Source: Actinacidiphila yeochonensis CN732
Lineage (GTDB): Bacteria > Actinomycetota > Actinomycetes > Streptomycetales > Streptomycetaceae
Direction: 5' to 3'
Assembly (NCBI RefSeq): GCF_000745345.1
Contig: NZ_JQNR01000003.1
Coordinates: forward strand, 186,001 to 250,000
DNA length: 64,000 nucleotides
Under the pieces are notes generated by a model that was not told the origin of the DNA, did not search any database, and was given only the letters and a program-made list of their open reading frames with translations. Made by a program: the position numbers and the translations under genes. Below are positions 33,667 to 42,054 of the stretch, piece by piece. How positions within the stretch are numbered: position 1 is the stretch's first letter; each line of letters opens with the position of its first letter.

Positions 33667-36600
33667 GATCCGCCCCAATGGGTGGCGAGATTGAGCCGCA
33701 ACGCGATCACGCCCATGTCTGTTGCCACGCAGACCTGTCCGCCCGTATCGATCGCGATTCCATTGATACCGCTACCGATGTCGAGTTCCGCGGTCCGCAA
33801 TTGGCCGTCCATCGCCCAGACCCGCATGAGCCCATACCGGTCGGCCGCCAGTAGAAGAGGAACACCGTCAATCTCAGCGGCACAAATAGCCCGCACAGCG
33901 GATGGGAACGGTTCGAGATCGACGCTGGTGTCCTGGCGGCTCTCCATGCCCCAGACCCGGAGCCGTCCATCGCCCGCCCCTGTGATCACCGAGCTACGCC
34001 CGCCCCAACGCGCGATTTCCACGGCGTACGCCCCCTCGGTGTGGCCACCAAGAGGTTCCCCCAGCTGATCACCCCGGCTCGGATCCCAGAGCCGTACCGT
34101 GCCGTCTGCTGAGGCACTCGCCACTACTCGCATGCGGCCGACCGTCCCAGCACACAGCCCCATCACCTCGGCCGTGTGGCCGGACATCGGTGCGCAGACG
34201 GGCGCCTGGCTGTGGAGGCCCCAGACTTCGAGGGTGTAGTCCGGCCCAATCGACACCACCACCACTTCGCCGCTGTTCGTTATCAGCAAACACGACCGAT
34301 AGGACGTCCCAGTACGCTTGCCGATCTGCCTGCGAGACGACAAACTCCATGCCCGCGTGTCCATCCAACTGCTGCGAACCACCACACCCTCCCCGCCCAG
34401 TTGGGCTGCAGCAATCCCGAATGTCACTTGCGAAGTAGTGGTCAGATGAGCCGCAACTTGCTGTCCGGTCCCTAGATCGTGCGTCCTCACCACACCGTCC
34501 ATGGCGCCAGTAACGACGACTGCCTTGCCGTCAGGTGGGCGCAGGATATCGGCAGAGACCAACCCGCGTGCCGAGTCGCCCAACGGCTCCCCAATTGGCC
34601 GCATCGAAGCAACATCCCAGACCCGCACATCACGCCAAGAGGCGACCACTGCCAGAGCAACACCGTCGATGTGTGTCAACACCGGAGCAGCACATCTCAG
34701 CACATCCCAAGACCGGTTGTATCCCTCCAACGGTGGCCCCACGGATACTGCTGTCTCCAAGTCCCAGATGCGAACGGTACTGTCCAAGGAAGCGGTCGCT
34801 ACGACCGTCGCTGAGTTGATTCGGCCCAGCATGCCTGAAATCACGATATCCGTATGGCCGGTGTACGGGCCCCCGACCCTTGAGGCGTCGAGTACATCGT
34901 GGACGTAGATCTCGTTGCCCTTGAACGTGACCACCGCGACTGCCCGCCCGCCATGGAACGCCACTCCGACCGTCCGCGCGGACTGCGTAAGCTCCGCTGC
35001 GTCGAAGTGTGCGCGAGGCGTACTTGGCCATTGACTCCCCTCGGTCAGATCCACCTGCCACACGTAGGCATGGTCGAGCGAGGTAGCGAGGATGATCTCT
35101 ACGCCGCGTCCCAAAGACCGTACGGCAAGTTGCTCAATACCGCCGATATGGCCGACGAGAGGGGGACCAGCCGCGGCTCCCCTGGCGACATCCCAGACCC
35201 GGACAGTCCCGTCTTCGCCACCGGTAACCAGTACCGACACGGCGCCGAGCACGCAGAAGGCCGCACACCGCACGGCATTCGTATGCCCCAGCAAGGGCGG
35301 CTTCAACAACGAGCCCGTAAACGGCTCCCAAAGCCTTACCTCGGTGTCGGCCCCACCGGTCGCAACAACTGTCTGTCCGTCCAGAACCGCTATGGCGACG
35401 GCAGAGATCTCGCCAGAATGTCCTTTCATCGGTTCGCCGACTTGTACACGAGTCCGCAGATCCCACAGCCGGGCCGTCGTATCCTGTCCCCCCGTGACCA
35501 GCAGTGTACGGCCGCGATCCTCGCAAACCGCCGTACTTCCCACCGGCCGGCTATGACCTTCGTCCGGCTGGTCAGCGGTCAGGTCCCAGATGCGGGCGGT
35601 TCGGTCATGGCTGACCGTGACGCCGATGGAGCTGTCACCACCAGTGAGCGTCGCTGCCCGGATCTCTTCCACATGGCCTCGGAGCGGGGAAGCGAGTTGC
35701 TGCAACGTTCGCAAATCCCAAAGCCGTGCCTCGTTCCGCCCGCAGGTCAGCGCCACTGGGCGGCCCTTCAGCCAACCCGTGACAGCAGAGCGGACACCGC
35801 TGCTGCTCCAATAGACATGTGCCATAACTGGTTCGCCGATCTGCCGACGGTCGGTGAGGTCCCATCGGCTGAGCATCCCTGCTGCGTCCCCAACCAGAGC
35901 AACGGTTCGACCGTCGAGTTGGGCTGCGCACACTGCGGTGACCGCGTCGGCCGGCCCAATAAGAGGGCTCCCGTCGAGTCGGGCATCTCCGCCGTTGAAT
36001 ACGTCAGTCAGGTCCCAGATGTAGACAGCCTTGTCGTCTCCTCCGGTGATGGCGACAGGGCGCCCTTCGAGCTGTCCGAGGTCGGCATCGCGCACCGTAC
36101 GTTTGTGAGCGGCCAACTCCGCGCCGAGCTGCTTCCGTCCGTCAAGGTCCCAGATGCGCGCGGTGCCGTCCGCACTCGCGGTCAACACGACAGGCCGCCC
36201 GTTAAAGGCTCCGATTGCGATGCTCTCAACCCGGTTGGTGTGACCCGTCAGGGCATCCCCGTACTCTTGACCGGCTGAAAGATCCCACACCTTTACCGTG
36301 CCGTCAGCCGCACCGGTGAGGACCACTGTGTAGTCACCCAGTTCACCTATGGCGACAGCGCTCACTGACGTGCCTACGGTTAATGGTTCGCCGATTTGGC
36401 GCTGCGAGGCAAGGTCCCAGACGCGGGCCGTTTCGTCCGTGCTTCCCGTCACCGCGATGGGACGACCGTCGAGCTCCCCGACCGCGACACATCCGACCTT
36501 TTTCGTGTGACCGTGGAGCAGTCGGTGCACTCCGCTGGTTGACCACCACGCCCACCGAGCAGACCACGGAAGGTTGACCCCGAGTACGTCGATTCGGTCG

Positions 36601-38900
36601 GCGAGTTCGTTGGCCTCGCAACGGCGGGCCGACAGTTGCAGGTCGGCCGCCCGGTCCCCGACGGCGCGATCACTCGTGAGGTGGTGCGCGACCTGTTCGT
36701 AGGAGCTGCGTATCCGCCTGGGACCTTCGCCTTCAATCGAGGCTAACGCCCTTAAAAGGGCCAGCGGCTCGCTGGCGAGCAGGAATCCTGGGTCCTCAAT
36801 GAGAGCGGTCAGCACTCTGGCCGCCGCTGCGTGGGTGGACAAATGCTGACGGACGTAGGGGACAGCAGTGAACCACCCCAGTCGCTCCCCGGGCACGGTG
36901 GGGACGAGAGACATCAGTGCCTCGACAACCGACCGCTGGATCTCCTCGGAGGGTCGGTCGGCCGTCGCGCGCAGGTGCTCGGCCAGTGCTTTGTGGTAGA
37001 GCCGATAGGCCGAACGCCGGTCTTCGTCAAGAACTTCGGCGATGTACGCTTCCGCGACGTCCAAGGCCCAGGAGACATCTTCCTCCGTACAGGGCACGCC
37101 GGAGATGACCGTACTCATCGCCGTCCACGTCCGGCCGCGAGGCAGGCCCTTCCCTTCTGAAAAAGCGAGGGCGATCAGCATGCGGCGGACCCGTGGCTCG
37201 TCCGGCCCGAAACGCGCGAGGTAGTCGTCAAACGCCTCGCCGACCTCACTCGGGAGTTTGTCCGCCCAACGGGGTTGGCTGACGTCCACAGGCGTCACAT
37301 CCGACCGCAGGGTACGCGCGGTCGTCCTTGCGTAAAGGTAGACGCCGGCCGCCTTCTCTGCGACTCCGCAGGCGACCGTCCGTGCAAGAGCGCGCTGGCC
37401 ACGGTACGGAGTGCGCACCTCAGCCTCCTCGCTCGCGAGAAGAACCCGTGTGACGTAGCCCGCCACATCGTCCACGCTGGCGCGGTACTGGGGCTGGTCC
37501 AGGTCGAGGCAGACAAAGGTCGGCCCCAGGGGGCCGACGAGCTCATGGCGGGTTCCGACCAGAAGCCGTACGCCCTGGATCTCCGACATGGGGCGGAGCA
37601 GTTCCCGGGTGATCCGCCTGGGCTCGCCGTGACCGCCGGCATCCGCAGCGGTATCCGAGCCCGCTTCGTCCACCGCATCCACGACGATGACAAGCGGCAC
37701 CCCCTGGCGCCCCTTCTTGGTCAACTCCTGAAGTAGTGCAGCGGCACCATCGGCTTCGACCTCAAGAGCGGTGGCGAGACGTTCCACCACCTCTTCGAGC
37801 CGCTTGTGACGGGCGTGCACTGAAGCCGTGACACACCCCGCAGGCACCACGGTTGCGGGGTCGACGCCAGCAAGGTCGAGGCGGTCCCGGTACCAGTTGT
37901 CCGACAGTGCGACGATCCTTCCCAGGACTGCCGACTTCCCGCAGCCGGGACTTCCGGTGACGACTCTGCCTCTGCCATCTCCACCGTCAGCGGTCAGCCA
38001 GGCCACCAGTTCTGACAGCACTCGGAGCCGCCCGCTGAAGTAAAGCCCCTGCTCCGACTCGAACTCGACGCCACGCGAGCGCGGCCCAAAGTGCTCCGTC
38101 AGGTCTTTTAAGGCAACCCTCCGCTGCACTTCCAGGTCGGTTCCGATCGCCGGCAGTTCATCCGTGTACCCGCCGTTCGGCAGAAACGGCGCCAGGCCGG
38201 TCACCAGACCGCAGGCTAACTCCGCACGCTGACCCAGCCCATCGGCCTCGAACCGCTCGTTGACCGCCTTGACCAGTTCTGTGAGATCGAGATACCGCTG
38301 CCGCTGGCCAGTACGCCCTGTGGTCGTCTCAACGGCCTCAGTCAGTGCTGCTACGAACGCGCCGTCCTCGGCAACGTCCTTCCTTCGGGCGGACGCAAGA
38401 AACCACAGGCCCGTTGAGCCAGCATCCGCGTTCCGATAGGCGATCGTCCGCAGCGCGACCGCCGATGCCTCCGCACCCCCCACACTGCCAGCGCAGGTGT
38501 CGAGAATCAGCAGGAGGTGCCGGAGGTTGCCCCGGCACAAGATACGCACCAGATCCTCGGTGGCCAGCGCAGTGGTCGCGAGGTCTCCGTCACGTGAGTC
38601 CCAGCACAGCAGATAGTGCCGGTCACGCTCTTCCACCGAACCGTGGCCCGCGAAGTAAACGACCACCACGTCGTCACTGGTGAGAGCGGCGTCTTCCGAC
38701 CAATGCGACAGTTTTTGCCGGATTTGCTCGGCTCCGTCGTATTCGCCGAGCCCGGGCAGCACCGACTCGTACCCGAATCCAGCGAAAAGATCTCTCGTCT
38801 CGCGAACGTCAGAGGGCACAGAGCGTAGCTGATCGTCCTCGGGGAGGTGGCGGTATCGACCGTCCCCCAACGCTATGAAGAATCTCCGAACCAACTCCAC
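33663..38900 (-). CDS. Caspase-like peptidase - STAND/NACHT-type NTPase - WD40 repeat protein
   Basis: Giant cytoplasmic protein of 1745 residues. Residues 1-245 are a caspase-fold (C14) peptidase with catalytic His86 in YFAGHG and Cys136 in LILDTCAGS. Residues about 285-770 are a P-loop NTPase with Walker A GSPGCGKSA (316-324), Walker B VPLVIVVDAVDEA (401-413), an arginine-containing LLVGTRHEL strand and a helical STAND-type extension. From about 795 to the end I count about 21 WD40 units (VWDL/IWDL-type ends), enough for three seven-bladed propellers. The GTG at 38900 lies almost on its ribosome site; a TTG two codons later has GGAGG at good spacing. Lower GC than the neighbourhood. The family is known for prokaryotic immunity and cell death; the trigger here is unknown. 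Confidence 0.92.
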   Translation of the reverse strand: MELVRRFFIALGDGRYRHLPEDDQLRSVPSDVRETRDLFAGFGYESVLPGLGEYDGAEQIRQKLSHWSEDAALTSDDVVVVYFAGHGSVEERDRHYLLCWDSRDGDLATTALATEDLVRILCRGNLRHLLLILDTCAGSVGGAEASAVALRTIAYRNADAGSTGLWFLASARRKDVAEDGAFVAALTEAVETTTGRTGQRQRYLDLTELVKAVNERFEADGLGQRAELACGLVTGLAPFLPNGGYTDELPAIGTDLEVQRRVALKDLTEHFGPRSRGVEFESEQGLYFSGRLRVLSELVAWLTADGGDGRGRVVTGSPGCGKSAVLGRIVALSDNWYRDRLDLAGVDPATVVPAGCVTASVHARHKRLEEVVERLATALEVEADGAAALLQELTKKGRQGVPLVIVVDAVDEAGSDTAADAGGHGEPRRITRELLRPMSEIQGVRLLVGTRHELVGPLGPTFVCLDLDQPQYRASVDDVAGYVTRVLLASEEAEVRTPYRGQRALARTVACGVAEKAAGVYLYARTTARTLRSDVTPVDVSQPRWADKLPSEVGEAFDDYLARFGPDEPRVRRMLIALAFSEGKGLPRGRTWTAMSTVISGVPCTEEDVSWALDVAEAYIAEVLDEDRRSAYRLYHKALAEHLRATADRPSEEIQRSVVEALMSLVPTVPGERLGWFTAVPYVRQHLSTHAAAARVLTALIEDPGFLLASEPLALLRALASIEGEGPRRIRSSYEQVAHHLTSDRAVGDRAADLQLSARRCEANELADRIDVLGVNLPWSARWAWWSTSGVHRLLHGHTKKVGCVAVGELDGRPIAVTGSTDETARVWDLASQRQIGEPLTVGTSVSAVAIGELGDYTVVLTGAADGTVKVWDLSAGQEYGDALTGHTNRVESIAIGAFNGRPVVLTASADGTARIWDLDGRKQLGAELAAHKRTVRDADLGQLEGRPVAITGGDDKAVYIWDLTDVFNGGDARLDGSPLIGPADAVTAVCAAQLDGRTVALVGDAAGMLSRWDLTDRRQIGEPVMAHVYWSSSGVRSAVTGWLKGRPVALTCGRNEARLWDLRTLQQLASPLRGHVEEIRAATLTGGDSSIGVTVSHDRTARIWDLTADQPDEGHSRPVGSTAVCEDRGRTLLVTGGQDTTARLWDLRTRVQVGEPMKGHSGEISAVAIAVLDGQTVVATGGADTEVRLWEPFTGSLLKPPLLGHTNAVRCAAFCVLGAVSVLVTGGEDGTVRVWDVARGAAAGPPLVGHIGGIEQLAVRSLGRGVEIILATSLDHAYVWQVDLTEGSQWPSTPRAHFDAAELTQSARTVGVAFHGGRAVAVVTFKGNEIYVHDVLDASRVGGPYTGHTDIVISGMLGRINSATVVATASLDSTVRIWDLETAVSVGPPLEGYNRSWDVLRCAAPVLTHIDGVALAVVASWRDVRVWDVASMRPIGEPLGDSARGLVSADILRPPDGKAVVVTGAMDGVVRTHDLGTGQQVAAHLTTTSQVTFGIAAAQLGGEGVVVRSSWMDTRAWSLSSRRQIGKRTGTSYRSCLLITNSGEVVVVSIGPDYTLEVWGLHSQAPVCAPMSGHTAEVMGLCAGTVGRMRVVASASADGTVRLWDPSRGDQLGEPLGGHTEGAYAVEIARWGGRSSVITGAGDGRLRVWGMESRQDTSVDLEPFPSAVRAICAAEIDGVPLLLAADRYGLMRVWAMDGQLRTAELDIGSGINGIAIDTGGQVCVATDMGVIALRLNLATHWGGS

Positions 38901-39143
38901 CTCCCCACCGCGAATTCACGAGCTTGCGAAGACTGTAGCGATCAGATCGCACTTCGCACTCGCCAAACACCAGACTGGTCACTTCCTTTGGAAACGGGTT
39001 CGCCGCAACCCTCCCAGGAGCCCCAACCTGTGGCGCAGATCCGAAGGCCGCTCCCGAAAGAGTCGATCACAGCCGGTTGACACCGACCCCGTCATCCGGC
39101 TGCCTCACTTCCTCGAGCTCGAATCTGGTCCCCTCGCCCCGAC

Positions 39144-40184
39144 TCACCGGCCGAAGGCGAGTTCGCGGAAGCGGTTGCGGATCGTGGTGAGGGGTTCGCG
39201 GTCGCGGGTGAAGTAGAGCTTGTTCGTCAGGAGCACGGCCCACGTCCCGCTCCGGGGTGAAAGCCACATGCCCGTGCCGGTGAAGCCGTAGTGCACCCAG
39301 ACCTGTTCGGCCGGGTCGGTGCCGGGGGCGGGGTGCCAGAACAGGCCGCGAACGGGCTCCAGTTCGCCGGTCTGGACGGTCAGGGACTCTCGCGTCCACG
39401 CGGGGCCGAAGCCGGGACGGCAGGCGGCGGGGTCGAGGAGGCAGCGGAGGAAGACGGCGAGGTCGTCCAGGACGGAGAAGACACCGGCGATGCCGCACAC
39501 ACCGCCCAGAAGACGGGCGGAGAAGTCGTGCGCGGTGCCCTGGAGGTGGACGCCGGTGTCATCGTCCAGTTCGGTGGGGGCGGATCGGGCGGCGAGGTCG
39601 GCGGGCAGCGGTCCGAAGCGGGTGCCGGTCATGCCGAGCGGTCCCCAGGTCCGGGTCAGCGCAAGCCGGTCCAGTGGTTGGCCGGAGAGGTGTTCGGCGA
39701 GGTAGCCGAGGATGAGGGCGGCCCGGTCGGTGTACTCGACGGCTTCGCCGGGCGGCCGGTGCAGGGCCTCGTGGAGCACGCCGGCGCGGACGGCGGCCGG
39801 GTCGGTGCCGTAGAGGTTCCGCAACTGGGCCCGCAGGGGAAGTCCGGCGGTGTGGGTGAGCAGGTTGCGGACGGTGACCAGGCCGAGAGGGTGGCCTTCC
39901 ACCTCGGGCCAGAAGCTGCCGAGGGGTTCGTCGAGGGGGAGCGTGCCGTCGGTCCACAGGGCGCCGACCGACGACCACACGGCGAGGATCTTGGTGAGGG
40001 AGGCGGTGTCGAAGACGGTGTCGAGCCGCGTCTTCTGCTCGGGCCGGTCGGGGTCGGGGCAGCCGACGGCACCGCCGGCCAGGGCGCCGTCGGCGGTGCC
40101 GAGGCCCCAGACGGCGCCCGGATACACCTTGTCGCGGACACCGTCTTCCAGCAGTTGGCGGATGCCGTCGCTGCTGGGCGTCAT
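39144..40184 (-). CDS. Beta-lactamase-family serine hydrolase (class C/esterase-like)
   Basis: Serine hydrolase of the beta-lactamase/DD-peptidase fold (346 residues). The SxxK motif is TASLTKI, the second motif is YTD in place of the usual YxN (VEYTDRAALILG), and the third box is VHYGFTGTG. No signal peptide is apparent, so it is probably a cytoplasmic or loosely associated esterase/peptidase rather than a resistance enzyme. I chose the ATG at 40184, with GGGGAG upstream, and rejected a 37-codon Pro/Ala-rich extension. Monocistronic, between the caspase operon and the chitinase. Confidence 0.86.
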   Translation of the reverse strand: MTPSSDGIRQLLEDGVRDKVYPGAVWGLGTADGALAGGAVGCPDPDRPEQKTRLDTVFDTASLTKILAVWSSVGALWTDGTLPLDEPLGSFWPEVEGHPLGLVTVRNLLTHTAGLPLRAQLRNLYGTDPAAVRAGVLHEALHRPPGEAVEYTDRAALILGYLAEHLSGQPLDRLALTRTWGPLGMTGTRFGPLPADLAARSAPTELDDDTGVHLQGTAHDFSARLLGGVCGIAGVFSVLDDLAVFLRCLLDPAACRPGFGPAWTRESLTVQTGELEPVRGLFWHPAPGTDPAEQVWVHYGFTGTGMWLSPRSGTWAVLLTNKLYFTRDREPLTTIRNRFRELAFGR

Positions 40185-40282
40185 CGTCTCCCCGGCTCCT
40201 CGTGGATGGTCCGCCCCGACAGCGTAGTGAGGCAAGGGCGCCGGCGGGGGTTGCGGCGCGAGCGCGCCCCCGCGCGCAGAGG

Positions 40283-40316
40283 GCGGGCCGCGCACGGTGG
40301 TGGGTGCGCGGCCCGC
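40283..40316. terminator. Chitinase terminator
   Basis: 13-base perfect stem (40283-40295 with 40304-40316) and 8-base loop, 13 bases past the chitinase stop on the leftward strand. Confidence 0.75.
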
Positions 40317-40329
40317 TCCGGGTTCTGTG

Positions 40330-41637
40330 TCAGTCCCCGAGGTCGGTCAGGAACTTCTTGGTGTACTGCAGCGGTGTCGTGCTGGAGACCGAGTTGCAGG
40401 TGGGGGACGCGTACGTGTACGAGCAGGGCGTGTCACGGTCAAGTGACCAGTGGTGCAGCCCGGCCAGGCCGTTGCTGACCGCGTAGGACGTCAGCGTGTC
40501 CACGTCCGCGGTGGTGAAGGTCTCGCTGGTGGCGTCGTTCATGCCGATCATCGGGGTGACGGCGATCTTGCTCGCCGGGATCCCGTAGGTGTGCTCCAGG
40601 TTCTTCACCGCCTGGATCGCCGACTGCGCCATCTGGCAGCTGCCGGAGGAGACGACGCACACGCTGCTGGACGCGTTGCCGTAGTCCATGGTCATCAGGT
40701 TGACGACGTACTTCTTCAGGCTGGACCCGAGCACTGCCTGCACGACCTCGTTGCCGAGCGAGTTCACGCCGCCGTAAGAGCCGTCGGACGCTCCCAGCGT
40801 GGCGAGGGTGAACGAGAACTGCAGGTTCGGGTACTGCGCCTGTGCTCCCGCCGCCGCGGCGACCAGGTTCTGGATGTCCGACTGGCTCTGGCCGCCTTCG
40901 ATGTCGAAGTCGATGCCGACCAGGTTCGGGCTGGCGTAGCGGGCGATGAACGATTCCATGCCGGCCGTCGAGCCGCAGGTGAAGCTTCCGGCCGCACCGC
41001 CGGTCGACACCACGTAGTTGAGGTTGGCGGAGTGGAGCTGGGGCACGTTCTCGGCGGCCCAGTTGGCGCCCGAGACGCCGCCCCAGTTCTCGCTGCCGCA
41101 GGCTCCGGTGGCGAACGCGAGGGTGAGCGCGGGCAGCTTCGGCACGTAGCCCGACACCACGCTGCCGGAGCCGACCACGGGCAGGGTCGACCCGCTCACG
41201 GCCGACTGCATCTGGTAGGTGTTCCAGTTCATGTTGATCGTGACGTCCTTGTACGGGCTGAAGAGCAGACCGCTCACCGAACCCGTACCGGTGCCGCCGG
41301 TGCCGCCGGTCCCGCCGGTGCCGCCGGTCCCCCCTCCCGACGATCCGCCGCCGGTACAGGCGCCGTTGGACGTCCAGGGCTGCCCGGAACCGCTCCCGCC
41401 GTTGCTGGTCGCCGGGTCGTTGCCCTGGGTCCAGTAGTTGGCGGTGTAGTTGGTGCCGTTCTCGCTCGCCTGCTGGCCGGCTGTGTAGACGGTGCCGGAA
41501 CTCCACGCCGCGGCGCATGTGGTGGCCGCCTGCGCGGTGGGCGCCGCGGCCACCGCGAACGCCAGGCCGCCGACCGTCAGCCCGAGCGCCGAGCCGGCGA
41601 CGAGAGCCTTGCTCAGAATCCGATTTCCGACTCGCAT
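40330..41637 (-). CDS. Secreted GH18 chitinase with N-terminal chitin-binding domain
   Basis: Extracellular endochitinase of 435 residues. A long signal peptide (about 1-37, ending TAQA) precedes a CBM5/12-type chitin-binding domain (CAAAWSSGTVYTAG to QPWTSNGAC), a Gly/Thr linker of TGG repeats and the GH18 catalytic domain. The catalytic DxxDxDxE-type motif is GIDFDIEGG with Asp243, Asp245 and acid Glu247; MTMDYG and the terminal HHWSLDRDTPC region match the Streptomyces ChiC/ChiD-like group. ATG at 41637 has GGAGAG five bases upstream. Two DasR-type boxes about 95-130 bases upstream predict induction by chito-oligosaccharides. Confidence 0.94.
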   Translation of the reverse strand: MRVGNRILSKALVAGSALGLTVGGLAFAVAAAPTAQAATTCAAAWSSGTVYTAGQQASENGTNYTANYWTQGNDPATSNGGSGSGQPWTSNGACTGGGSSGGGTGGTGGTGGTGGTGTGSVSGLLFSPYKDVTINMNWNTYQMQSAVSGSTLPVVGSGSVVSGYVPKLPALTLAFATGACGSENWGGVSGANWAAENVPQLHSANLNYVVSTGGAAGSFTCGSTAGMESFIARYASPNLVGIDFDIEGGQSQSDIQNLVAAAAGAQAQYPNLQFSFTLATLGASDGSYGGVNSLGNEVVQAVLGSSLKKYVVNLMTMDYGNASSSVCVVSSGSCQMAQSAIQAVKNLEHTYGIPASKIAVTPMIGMNDATSETFTTADVDTLTSYAVSNGLAGLHHWSLDRDTPCSYTYASPTCNSVSSTTPLQYTKKFLTDLGD

Positions 41638-41730
41638 GAACTCTCCAAGGATGAGAGGAGTGTTGCGATGTGCGGCACCTCACTGAGCCGGTGGACCGGC
41701 GAGGTGGCCACTGTGCCCGTGGGCGAACCG

Positions 41731-41746
41731 AGTGGTCTTGACCACT
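41731..41746. promoter_or_regulatory. DasR-responsive element (dre) 1 at chitinase promoter
   Basis: Perfect 16-base palindrome AGTGGTCTTGACCACT, close to the dre consensus ACTGGTCTAGACCACT, also recognisable as the chitinase direct-repeat motif TGGTC-N2-GACC. About 94 bases upstream of the chitinase ATG. Confidence 0.85.
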
Positions 41747-41753
41747 CGCGCAG

Positions 41754-41769
41754 ATTGGTCAAGACCACT
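41754..41769. promoter_or_regulatory. DasR-responsive element (dre) 2 at chitinase promoter
   Basis: ATTGGTCAAGACCACT, one mismatch from a perfect palindrome, centred 23 bases from dre 1. The pair is typical of Streptomyces chi promoters, where GntR-family DasR represses until aminosugar phosphates accumulate. Confidence 0.82.
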
Positions 41770-42054
41770 TTGTACGGGTGGTGAACGGGCCGGTCAACCC
41801 TTCGACAAGGTCGCGTGGGGAGTTGGCCGGATCCGGTGGGTGCCCCTTGGGCCGCAGTCGTCCACGGACGTCGCAGTTCCCGCGTGGGGTGCCGTCGGCG
41901 GGACGGCCGGGATCGGCCGGCGCCGGAAGGGGTGCCAGCCGTTCGGGGACGGTGCGGACGGAGGAACATCCGCGTGTTCGGGACTTCTTGACGGTCTGTC
42001 GGACAACCCGCCGCGTGAGCGCGCGGGGCTACACTCGGCCACCGGGAGGTGCCC

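Noticed and set aside
32661..39117. TTCCTCGAG at both ends of the caspase island as attachment-site duplicates
   Set aside because: Only nine bases are shared (32661-32669 and 39109-39117), with no integrase, tRNA or longer flanking identity.
39185..40184. Beta-lactamase resistance gene
   Set aside because: No signal peptide and YTD replaces YxN; better described as a serine hydrolase of the beta-lactamase fold.
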